DNA from: an uncultured Clostridia bacterium
GTDB lineage: Bacteria; Bacillota; Clostridia; Christensenellales; Borkfalkiaceae
Direction: 5' to 3'
NCBI GenBank assembly: GCA_947629605.1
Contig: CANREK010000004.1
Coordinates: 1 to 15,188, forward strand
Length of the DNA: 15,188 bases
Translations under genes and position numbers: made by a program
Part shown: piece after piece, positions 5,275-11,857 of the stretch
Layout: the number at the start of each line of letters is the position of its first letter
Numbering within the stretch: the stretch's first letter is position 1
The notes under the pieces: model-generated
What the model saw: the letters and a program-made list of their open reading frames with translations, nothing else
Databases searched by the model: none
What the model was told of the DNA's origin: nothing

Positions 5275-6219
5275 TTATTCCTTGATCAACCGCAAGAGGA
5301 CCGAGATCACGCGGAAGGTGACGGCGTCGGGGAACTTGCGGATATTGAGCCCCGTGAGCCGTTCGATCTTGTCGAGGCGGTAGGAAAGGGTGTTGCGGTG
5401 GATGAAGAGGGCCCTGCTCGTCTCCGAGGCGTTGAGGTCGCTCTCCAAAAAGACCTCGGCCGTGCCGATGAGCTCCTCGTCGCCAAAGACCGCCTCCGTG
5501 CCGCCGATGGAAAACTGCCTGAGGCGCTCGCGGATCTGCTCCTTGGAGAGGTCGGACAGCAGCCGCACGAGGAGATATTCGCGATAGGAATGCACGGAGC
5601 CCTTGTCGCCGAGCATCTCGGACATGCGGATGGCGGACACCGCCTGAAAATAGGATGCGGAGATCTCCGAAAAAGATGACATCTCGCATCCGACGCCGAT
5701 CTTGGCGCGGATCCCCGCCTCCTCGTAGAGGGATTGGCTCAAAAATTGCCCGTATTCAAAGGGGGACTGCCCCTCTTCGGCAAATTTGACCACGGAAATG
5801 CGGTCGTCGTCGGTCATGACGACGCGGTCGTTCTGGTCGAGACAGCGCTCAATGTGTTCAAAGGCGTCATTTTCGCGCCTGTCGGGAATGACTTCGAGCG
5901 CAAAACAGGGGGCATCGGGGATGTTGTGCTTTTCGAGGTAGCGCAGCGCCTGCATCTTGCCCCCTTCGCCGAGCAGAATGGCGTTGAGCTTCTTGGGGCG
6001 GTCGCTCCGCGCGGCGTCGGCGAGGAGATAGGCGACGAGTTTTGCCTCGCGCTCCGCCCCTTCCCCGCGCCCCGCAAGGAAGAGCTTCACCGCGGCGCCG
6101 TTCCATTCGGCGGAAAATTCCGTCTCCTCTCCCCCCTGCGGCGTCAGGTGCGCCGAGACGCCCGTCTTTTCGCAGATGTCGGCGAGGATCTTTTCGAGAT
6201 TGCTGAATTTTTCTTCCAT
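5275..6219 (-). CDS. CdaR/PucR-type transcriptional regulator
   Basis: The 314-aa product has an N-terminal part without a recognised fold (1-120), a CdaR-like GGDEF-related middle (about 130-230, with IGVGCEMSSFSEISASYFQA at 174-193), and the typical PucR C-terminal helix-turn-helix (257-310: FLESDLNASETSRALFIHRN, then TLSYRLDKIERLTG). The N-H-R-N-T-L-x-Y-R-L-x-K-I motif is diagnostic. The effector is unknown. Start 6219 is chosen because GGGGGAT lies 3 nt before it. An ATG at 6240 in the same frame adds seven residues but has no ribosome site, and lies 8 nt after the -10, so a leaderless start there cannot be excluded. It is the first gene of an operon with the S41 protease and diverges from the membrane protein at 6414. 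Confidence 0.9.
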   Translation of the reverse strand: MEEKFSNLEKILADICEKTGVSAHLTPQGGEETEFSAEWNGAAVKLFLAGRGEGAEREAKLVAYLLADAARSDRPKKLNAILLGEGGKMQALRYLEKHNIPDAPCFALEVIPDRRENDAFEHIERCLDQNDRVVMTDDDRISVVKFAEEGQSPFEYGQFLSQSLYEEAGIRAKIGVGCEMSSFSEISASYFQAVSAIRMSEMLGDKGSVHSYREYLLVRLLSDLSKEQIRERLRQFSIGGTEAVFGDEELIGTAEVFLESDLNASETSRALFIHRNTLSYRLDKIERLTGLNIRKFPDAVTFRVISVLLRLIKE

Positions 6220-6248
6220 CGTATCCCCCATGTGGAACATTTGCAGAC

Positions 6249-6277
6249 ATTATAGCACACGGAAGCGAAAAACGCAA
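6249..6277 (-). promoter_or_regulatory. Sigma-A promoter of the regulator/S41 operon (extended -10)
   Basis: On the minus strand TTGCGT (6272-6277), 17 bp, then TATAAT (6249-6254), preceded by TGC, an extended -10. The leader to the ATG at 6219 would be about 23 nt and holds the GGGGGAT site. The weak -35 is compensated by the TGN. Confidence 0.75.
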
Positions 6278-6353
6278 GCCGTTCCCCCTCGATAAAAAGG
6301 CATGGATCCGCACAAACTGTGAAAAGCGGCCGCGCGAAAGGGCAAAGATGTAG

Positions 6354-6382
6354 TTGACACGCGTCGGATTCCGTGATATAAT
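6354..6382 (+). promoter_or_regulatory. Perfect consensus sigma-A promoter of the 525-aa membrane protein
   Basis: TTGACA (6354-6359), 17 bp, TATAAT (6377-6382), with TGA just before the -10 (extended). The start of transcription is expected near 6389, giving a short leader with AAGGAG. No operator is visible, so strong constitutive expression is expected. Confidence 0.9.
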
Positions 6383-6413
6383 GTTGGAAAACAAGGAAAA
6401 AAGGAGTACTTGT

Positions 6414-7991
6414 ATGGATACCGAAAAAGACGTCGAAGCCATCGAGGCGGAAGATACGGCTTCGGGCGAGGCTGTCGGGCCGACCGAAGATGCGGAAGCG
6501 GAAGCTCCCAAAAAGGCGGGACCTGCCGTCAAGGCGGGGAAATACCGCATCTTCTCCGTGATCCTCTTTGTGCTCACGGCGGGCGGGCTCTTTCTCGGGC
6601 TCATCGGGAACAAGGTAGCATGGCTCAGACCCTCCTACTACAAGGGCAGCTCCGGGCTCAATAATTCTCTGCTCGGCTTCTTCTTCACGCGCATGAAGGA
6701 GCTTTTCAGCAACATTAAGGGCATCTTTACGGGCAGTGCGGGGACCATTTTCCAGAACGTCTTTGCCGTCTTGGCGGCCCTCCTGCTCCTCATCACCCTC
6801 GTCATCTCCATCGCCTCCCTCGTCTCCTCTTTCGTCTCCGCAAAGAGCGCAAAGAGGGCGGCGGCGCTCAGCGGAACGATGTCGGTCCTCTCCTACACCC
6901 TCCTCTTCCTCTGGGCGTTCTGCGTCAACAGTCTCACCCTGACGGAATTCCGCGCACAGGCCATCGATGTGCCCGTCGCCATCATCACGCTCCTGCTCTT
7001 TGCCGTCATGACGGTACTCACCGTGATGGAGAACGGCAAAAAGGGCATCTGCAACGTCGGGGTCTACCTGTTCGCCGTGGCGGCCTGCCTCGCGCTCTTC
7101 TTCCCCGGCTCCTTCACCGAGACGCACTTCCGTCTGCTCGAAACCTATTCCAAGAACCCCACCTATAACTTCCTCGTCGTCTCGACGTCGATCATCATCC
7201 TGCTCAACCTCATTGTGTCCGCACTCGCCTTTTCGGGTCTCGGCCGCGGCATCGTGCGCACCATCCTCTTCATGCTCCAACTCATCGCCACCTTCTTCCT
7301 CGCCCTCGCGGGGTGCGGGCTCGACGGCACTTGGGGACTGAAATTCTTCCAGAACGGCTCCCTTCTCCCCTCGCTCACCCTCCTCATCGCCACGCTCGGC
7401 GGGGTGGTCCTCTCCATTCTCGTCATCGTGACCGATCAAATGGCGAAGACGCCCAAAACGGTTGCGGAGGAAGCCGGGAGCGAAGGAGAGAGCGTCCTTT
7501 CGGAAGGCGCCGCGGCCGAGACACCCGCCGGCGTGTATGCGGAGGGAGCATATTGGGAAGCGCCGAAAACCACGGGTGTCGCCTACGAGACCGCGCCCGG
7601 GCTCAGTGCATTCGAGCGTGAGATGCTTTCCTATGCCGAAAAGGGTGACGTTGCGGCGGAGACGGAACAGGAAGCCGTTCCCCCCACGCCCGCCTATGCG
7701 CCCGCGCCCGCTCCCACGTTCCGCCCCGTCAACGTCTACACCGACCCGAGCATGCAGTATGTCTATGACCCCTTCATCAACGAACTTACGCCCGAGGAGA
7801 AGGATGAGTTCGGGGATCTCTTCATCGCGTGCAAGTCGGGGAAATTCGGGGATCTGCCCGTCTACAAGATCGGCGGCGACAATGCGGAATTCTTTGACAA
7901 GGTCTGGATCCGCTACGGCCTCTACGACATGTCGCAGAACCTGCGCGACAAGCTGTTCAGCTATCTCAGACGTTACAGGAGCAAACAATAA
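6414..7991 (+). CDS. Polytopic membrane protein with a cytosolic C-terminal domain, unknown function
   Basis: The 525-aa product has an acidic, Ala/Glu-rich tail (1-42), about eight membrane helices (roughly 45-65, 113-140, 155-172, 186-204, 211-231, 252-274, 281-301, 317-340), a low-complexity linker of Ala, Glu and Pro (341-445, including a PAYAPAPAPTFRP run), and a compact end (about 455-525) with NELTPEEKDEFGDLF, LPVYKIGGDNAEFF and a basic tail. The end resembles a small domain I associate with uncharacterised membrane proteins of gut Clostridia, but I cannot name it. No transporter or enzyme motif is visible. AAGGAG lies 7 nt before the ATG at 6414. It has a perfect promoter and a strong terminator and stands alone, so it is a single-gene unit. 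Strong expression of a large unknown membrane protein is noteworthy. Confidence 0.88.
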   Translation: MDTEKDVEAIEAEDTASGEAVGPTEDAEAEAPKKAGPAVKAGKYRIFSVILFVLTAGGLFLGLIGNKVAWLRPSYYKGSSGLNNSLLGFFFTRMKELFSNIKGIFTGSAGTIFQNVFAVLAALLLLITLVISIASLVSSFVSAKSAKRAAALSGTMSVLSYTLLFLWAFCVNSLTLTEFRAQAIDVPVAIITLLLFAVMTVLTVMENGKKGICNVGVYLFAVAACLALFFPGSFTETHFRLLETYSKNPTYNFLVVSTSIIILLNLIVSALAFSGLGRGIVRTILFMLQLIATFFLALAGCGLDGTWGLKFFQNGSLLPSLTLLIATLGGVVLSILVIVTDQMAKTPKTVAEEAGSEGESVLSEGAAAETPAGVYAEGAYWEAPKTTGVAYETAPGLSAFEREMLSYAEKGDVAAETEQEAVPPTPAYAPAPAPTFRPVNVYTDPSMQYVYDPFINELTPEEKDEFGDLFIACKSGKFGDLPVYKIGGDNAEFFDKVWIRYGLYDMSQNLRDKLFSYLRRYRSKQ

Positions 7992-8003
7992 AATGTCAAT
8001 ATC

Positions 8004-8039
8004 AAAACCGCCCCGCGGAGAACCCGCGGGGCGGTTTTT
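8004..8039. terminator. Bidirectional terminator between the membrane protein gene and aspS
   Basis: A 15-bp stem, AAAACCGCCCCGCGG pairing with CCGCGGGGCGGTTTT around a short AGAAC-type loop. It ends in TTTTT on the plus strand and TTTT on the minus strand. It lies 12 nt after the membrane protein stop and 12 nt after the aspS stop, so it serves both converging genes, more strongly the plus one. Confidence 0.93.
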
Positions 8040-8051
8040 GCGCTATAAGTG

Positions 8052-9800
8052 TTATTTTTTTGCCTTGACGGCGATGTTGGCTTCGTCGAGTTGTTTCTGT
8101 TCGACGGGCGACGGGGCGTTCATCATGAGGTCGCGGGCCTTGGCGTTCATCGGGAAGGCGATGACCTCGCGGATGTTGGTCGTATCGGCGATGAGCATGA
8201 CCATCCGATCCACGCCGGGAGCGACGCCTGCGTGCGGCGGGGCGCCGTATTCAAAGGCATTGTAGAGGGCGGGAAACTTTTTGACGACCTCTTCCTTGCC
8301 GATGCCGACGAGGGAGAAGGCTTTGAGCATGATCTCGGGGTCGTGGTTTCTGACCGCGCCCGAGGAGAGCTCCACGCCGTTGCAGACGATGTCGTATTGA
8401 TAGGCCAAGATCTCCAAGGGGTCCTGTTCAAAGGCCTTCATCCCGCCCTGCGGCATGGAGAAGGGATTGTGGCAGAATTCGAGTTCGCCGCTCTCCTCGC
8501 CGATCTCGTACATCGGGAAGTCGACGATCCAGCAGAACCTGTACACGTTCTTTTCGAGAAGGTCGAGCCCCGTGCCGAGCATCGTGCGCAGGATCCCCGC
8601 CCGCTTCTGCGCGGTCTGCAATTTATCGTCGGCGACGAGGGCGACGAAGCAGTCTTTTTCGACCCCAAGTGCCCTTTTCCACGCATCCGCGGCGGGGGCA
8701 ACGAACTTTGTGATGCCGCCCGCGGGGGCGCCGTTTTCGTCCAATTTGAACCAATACATTGCGCCGCCCTCGGTCTTTACCTTGAAGTCCTCGGCGGTCT
8801 TATCGATCCACTTCCGCGGCACATTCACGCCGCTGACGGCGATGGCCTTGACATGCTTCAACATGATGGGGTCGAACCCGCAGTTTGCGGTGAGCGCCGT
8901 GACGTCCTTTATAAGGAGCGGATTGCGAAGGTCGGGCTTGTCCGTGCCGTAATCTTCGAGCGCGGTGAGGTAGGGAATGCGGCGGAACGGGGGCTTGTCG
9001 GCTTCCCAACCCGAGTACTTTGCAAACACGGGCGGGAGCACCTGTTCGAGCACGGCAAAGACGTCGTCCTGCTCGGCGAATGCCATCTCGATGTCGAGCT
9101 GGTAGAATTCCCCGGGCGAGCGGTCGGCCCTTGCGTCCTCGTCGCGGAAACAGGGCGCGATCTGGAAATATTTATCGAATCCCGAGCACATCAGGAGCTG
9201 TTTGTACTGCTGGGGCGCCTGCGGGAGAGCGTAGAATTCCCCGGGGTAGAGACGGCTCGGCACGATGTAGTCCCGTGCGCCCTCGGGGGAGGAACTTGTC
9301 AGAATGGGTGTAGAAATTTCGAGGAACCCCTGCTCGGTCATGAGGCGGCGAAGGTCGGCGATGATCGCAGAGCGGAGCACGATCTTGTCCTTGACGGCGG
9401 GATTTCTGAGGTCGAGGAAACGATAGCGGAGCCTTGCGTCCTCGCCCGCTTCGGTGGAGTGGGAGACCTCAAAGGGCAGGGCGGGCATGAGACGGCGGCC
9501 GAGCACTTCCACCTTTTCGGGAATGATCTCGATGAGGCCCGTAGGCAGCTTTTCGTTGGGGGAAGAGCGGAGGACCACGGTGCCCTCGACGGAGATTGTG
9601 GACTCGGTGGGAATGTCGCGGAGCCGGGACAGGCAGGGCTCCTCTTCCGCGACGACCTGCGTCGTGCCGTAGAAGTCACGGATGACGGCAAAGAGCAGGC
9701 CGCCCTTGTCGCGCTTGGAGTCGAGCCAACCGGCGATCTTGACCTTTTTCCCCGCGTCGGATGCGCGGAGTTCGTTACAGTTGTGCGTTCTGAATGACAT
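8052..9800 (-). CDS. aspS: Aspartyl-tRNA synthetase, bacterial type
   Basis: The 582-aa product charges tRNA-Asp. It has an OB-fold anticodon domain (about 1-105, KIAGWLDSKRDKGGLLF at 21-37), class II catalytic core with motif 2 FRDEDARADR (218-227) and GEFYQLDIEM (230-239), the bacterial GAD insertion (about 285-410), CHNPFSMP (443-450), and motif 3 HAGVAPGVDRMVML (523-536) with R532. Length matches E. coli AspRS (590 aa). The motif 3 form APGVDR in place of AFGLDR is a known variant. Whether it also charges tRNA-Asn depends on anticodon-domain residues such as K32 in RDKG, which I cannot decide. AAAGG lies 8 nt before the ATG. No hisS gene precedes it, unlike the common hisS-aspS order. Confidence 0.98.
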   Translation of the reverse strand: MSFRTHNCNELRASDAGKKVKIAGWLDSKRDKGGLLFAVIRDFYGTTQVVAEEEPCLSRLRDIPTESTISVEGTVVLRSSPNEKLPTGLIEIIPEKVEVLGRRLMPALPFEVSHSTEAGEDARLRYRFLDLRNPAVKDKIVLRSAIIADLRRLMTEQGFLEISTPILTSSSPEGARDYIVPSRLYPGEFYALPQAPQQYKQLLMCSGFDKYFQIAPCFRDEDARADRSPGEFYQLDIEMAFAEQDDVFAVLEQVLPPVFAKYSGWEADKPPFRRIPYLTALEDYGTDKPDLRNPLLIKDVTALTANCGFDPIMLKHVKAIAVSGVNVPRKWIDKTAEDFKVKTEGGAMYWFKLDENGAPAGGITKFVAPAADAWKRALGVEKDCFVALVADDKLQTAQKRAGILRTMLGTGLDLLEKNVYRFCWIVDFPMYEIGEESGELEFCHNPFSMPQGGMKAFEQDPLEILAYQYDIVCNGVELSSGAVRNHDPEIMLKAFSLVGIGKEEVVKKFPALYNAFEYGAPPHAGVAPGVDRMVMLIADTTNIREVIAFPMNAKARDLMMNAPSPVEQKQLDEANIAVKAKK

Positions 9801-9830
9801 AGAATTACCTTTCTGTAAGATTTTTCCTCT

Positions 9831-9859
9831 ATTATAGGCCTAAGTTGCGGAAAAGTCAA
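9831..9859 (-). promoter_or_regulatory. Sigma-A promoter of aspS
   Basis: TTGACT (9854-9859), 17 bp, TATAAT (9831-9836) on the minus strand. The leader is about 25 nt, too short for a T-box, so no tRNA-sensing control of aspS is visible. Confidence 0.9.
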
Positions 9860-9920
9860 GTTTGCGCAAATAAGAATTCGGAATTAAAATAAAAAGATGT
9901 GAGTGACAATTAGAATGACA

Positions 9921-10256
9921 CCCCCTCAGTCACCTTCGGTGACAGCTCCCTTTGGGCGGCAGGGACCGCCCAAAGCCCGTCGCGGGTGCCACCGCTCCTG
10001 TCGCGGCACGCTCACAGCCCGCAGGGCTGTTGAGCAAGAAGGGTGCCGCTCCACCCAAGGGGGAGCCAAGACTTGCCCACCCATTGAGGGAAGAATTTTG
10101 CATTCTGCTAAGAGTTGATAACTCTTAGCGCAAAATTCTTATAGCATTTGCCCATATGCAACGGGCAAATGCCGACCAAGCACGGGTCTCTACCCGTGCG
10201 CGAAGCTGTCACGCAGTGACGGAAGGGGTGTGTGCGGCGTCACGCTCCCCCACCAC
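9921..10256. repeat. Hairpin-rich composite intergenic repeat, family B copy 1
   Basis: At least eight palindromes stand in a row: GTCACC-TTC-GGTGAC (9930-9944), TTTGGGCGG with CCGCCCAAA (9951-9974), GTGCC with GGCAC (9986-10008), CTCA-CAGCCC-GCA-GGGCTG-TTGAG (10011-10034), a 50-nt hairpin (10091-10140; arms AAGAATTTTGC and GCAAAATTCTT with an inner GCTAAGAGTT/AACTCTTAGC stem), GCATTTGCCC with GGGCAAATGC (10144-10172), GCACGGGT with ACCCGTGC (10180-10199), and GTCAC-GCA-GTGAC (10208-10220). An outer imperfect pair joins 9945-9956 with 10054-10066. The CCCTCAGTC...GACAGCTCCC head (9923-9950) recurs near 15050. No frame in it looks coding. It fills the gap between the aspS promoter and the helicase end; 9860-9920 shows nothing else. 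Confidence 0.75.
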
Positions 10257-10298
10257 AATTTTTAATTTTTAATTTTTAATTTTTAATTTTCAATTTTT
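10257..10298. repeat. AT-rich 7-bp tandem array
   Basis: Six consecutive 7-bp units of AATTTTT (the fifth reads AATTTTC) lie directly after the helicase stop codon. On the minus strand the message would be A-rich rather than U-rich, so it is not a terminator for the helicase. Unit number may vary between strains. Confidence 0.9.
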
Positions 10299-10300
10299 TC

Positions 10301-11566
10301 CTATCTTATAATCACCAAATTTTTCTTTGCGCGGGTGATGGCGGTGTAGAGCCATTCGCGGCCGTCGGAAAAGAGACGGCTCTCGTCGAGCACGACAACG
10401 GTGTCATACTCCGAGCCCTGCGCCTTGTGGCAGGTGACGGCGTAGGCGAATTCAAACCGCGCGACCGTATCTTCCCGCCGCACCTTGGCGCTTCGGAGCG
10501 CCCCGACATTGTTTTCATGCACAAGTCTGCCGTTTGCGAGAAGGCACGCCTTGGCGCCGTAGCCGTGATAGTATCTCCCTTCCAGAAAGACGCCCGCGTC
10601 AAAGGGCAGATTGCAGACGGCGGTGTCGAGAAAGTCGGCCCGAAAGTCGAGCATGCCCAAGCCGTCCTCCCCCTCCCGCACGTTGGAGCAGGTGCCGATG
10701 ATGCCGTTGACGAGGTGGAAGTTGCCCTCTTCATCCAAGGGCTTGGACCAATCGTTGAGCGTGCAGATGAGTTTTTCGCCCTCGACGGGGAGAGGGTTTT
10801 CCGAAAAATCGCCGAGATATGTGCGCATTTCGCGGTTGACAAAGCTCCGCGTCCTGTTGGTGCCGACGATGATCTGGTCGGCTTTTAAGAAGAGTTCCCG
10901 CCTCGCCTCTTCGGTGAGCGCCCGCCGCGGCACGACGGCGGCATTGTCGCCATAGCGGCCGTAGGGCAGAAACTTTCCCCCGCGCACGGCCTCGGACATC
11001 TGCACGATAGGGTTGTCCCGCTCCTGCCGCACGATCTCTTTGAGGGTGATAACAGGCATCTGCATGAGCGAATTTCTGCCGTACACGGGCGGCAGTTGGG
11101 CGGGGTCGCCGCAGAAGAGGCATTTGATGCCGAAGGAGAGCAGATCGTGCAATAAGTCGTCGGAAACCATGCTCGTCTCGTCGACGACGATGAGCTGAAT
11201 TTCCTTGGGCAGGGAAGATTTCAAAACGAACCGCAAGAATTCCTCGGAGACGATTTCGCCGTCCTCGTTGATCTCGACGTCCTCTTCCCGCGTGTAGATG
11301 AGGCTGTGGATGGTGGAAGCGGGCGTACCGCCGCGGATGAGCACGGAGGCCGCCTTCCCCGTGGGCGCGACAAAGACGGCGCTCTCCCCCGGAATGAGCC
11401 CCATTTTGCGGACAATGTAGTCCACAAGAAAAGTCTTGCCCGTGCCCGCGTACCCGCAGAGGACAAAGACCTGCGTATTGAGATGAAAAAACCACTCCTC
11501 GATGAGTGCGGCGGCCTCGCTCTGGTCATCCGTGAGGATGGGAACGGCCGCAACTTCCCGCTTCAT
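10301..11566 (-). CDS. RecD/Dda-like SF1B DNA helicase
   Basis: The 421-aa product has all SF1B helicase motifs: Q15 in LTDDQ, Walker A GYAGTGKT (38-45), Ia FVAPTGKAA (65-73), II VVDETSM (127-133), III GDPAQLPPV (153-161), IV IVGTNRTR (233-240), V TCHKAQGSEYD (378-388) and VI EWLYTAITRAKK (404-415). The order and size are like T4 Dda (439 aa) and the AAA_30/UvrD_C_2 architecture; the longer N-terminal region of RecD2 is absent. It should be a 5'-3' DNA translocase. Its role (repair, replication restart or a phage-derived function) cannot be told from context. ATG 11566 has no Shine-Dalgarno; TACAAT ends 6 nt before it. It stands alone between two repeat clusters. Confidence 0.93.
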   Translation of the reverse strand: MKREVAAVPILTDDQSEAAALIEEWFFHLNTQVFVLCGYAGTGKTFLVDYIVRKMGLIPGESAVFVAPTGKAASVLIRGGTPASTIHSLIYTREEDVEINEDGEIVSEEFLRFVLKSSLPKEIQLIVVDETSMVSDDLLHDLLSFGIKCLFCGDPAQLPPVYGRNSLMQMPVITLKEIVRQERDNPIVQMSEAVRGGKFLPYGRYGDNAAVVPRRALTEEARRELFLKADQIIVGTNRTRSFVNREMRTYLGDFSENPLPVEGEKLICTLNDWSKPLDEEGNFHLVNGIIGTCSNVREGEDGLGMLDFRADFLDTAVCNLPFDAGVFLEGRYYHGYGAKACLLANGRLVHENNVGALRSAKVRREDTVARFEFAYAVTCHKAQGSEYDTVVVLDESRLFSDGREWLYTAITRAKKNLVIIR

Positions 11567-11572
11567 GCTCTT

Positions 11573-11601
11573 ATTGTATCACATTCTTTTGGAAAAAGCA
11601 A
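11573..11601 (-). promoter_or_regulatory. Sigma-A promoter of the helicase, leaderless layout
   Basis: TTGCTT (11596-11601), 17 bp, TACAAT (11573-11578), with TGA before the -10 (extended). AAGAGC (6 nt) then leads into the ATG, so transcription should start at or next to the start codon. Confidence 0.72.
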
Positions 11602-11640
11602 ACATCTGTTCTATATTTTTTCGGAAAGAATTGGGGGCGA

Positions 11641-11762
11641 GCCCTACCCCCTACGGGGGGAGGGTGGATTTGCGTCAGCAAAGACGGATGGGGGGGATTA
11701 TTGTGGGCGGGATCCCCCCCACCACCGCCTACGGCGGAGCCTCCCCCCAAAAGGGGTAGGCC
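11641..11762. repeat. GC-rich inverted-repeat element
   Basis: The outer arms, 11641-11664 and 11740-11762, are imperfect inverted copies (GCCCTACCCC... and ...GGGGTAGGCC), each also able to fold on itself. Inside are GGGGGGGAT (11690-11698) with ATCCCCCCC (11712-11720) and CCGCC-TAC-GGCGG (11726-11738). No transposase or coding frame is present, so a non-autonomous element or REP-like repeat is the best reading. Confidence 0.65.
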
Positions 11763-11796
11763 TTTTGCCCCTCCCATGACGGGGGCGAAAAAGAGG

Positions 11797-11857
11797 CTCC
11801 GTAGGTTTGCCGGGATCCTTCGCCTACGGCTCAGGATGAGCGTGGAGCGCTCATTTT
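11797..11857. repeat. Intergenic repeat, family A copy 2, ending in a plus-strand terminator-like hairpin
   Basis: Positions 11797-11842 match 1846-1898. Here ATCCT pairs with AGGAT and GCC with GGC around TAC. It overlaps ATGAGCG-TGGAG-CGCTCAT followed by five T (11836-11859) on the plus strand, which abuts the stop codon of the 450-aa lipoprotein gene. That orientation would stop transcription entering the lipoprotein genes antisense, not lipoprotein transcription itself. Confidence 0.7.

Noticed and set aside
3954..5285. 443-codon open frame on the plus strand
   Set aside because: Antisense to the S41 protease, whose catalytic motifs are intact; no start signals.
6144..7988. 614-codon open frame on the minus strand
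   Set aside because: Antisense to the membrane protein gene; the Glu/Gly/Arg/Asp-rich translation is a by-product of codon bias on the other strand, and it crosses the divergent promoter region.
8049..9797. 582-codon open frame on the plus strand
   Set aside because: Exact antisense of aspS, with composition typical of a mirror frame and no ribosome site or motif.
9801..9900. T-box riboswitch upstream of aspS
   Set aside because: The promoter lies only about 30 nt before the start codon, so there is no room for a T-box leader.
10257..10298. Tandem 7-bp units considered as a CRISPR or iteron array
   Set aside because: Units are contiguous AT-rich 7-mers without spacers and there is no replication or cas gene nearby.
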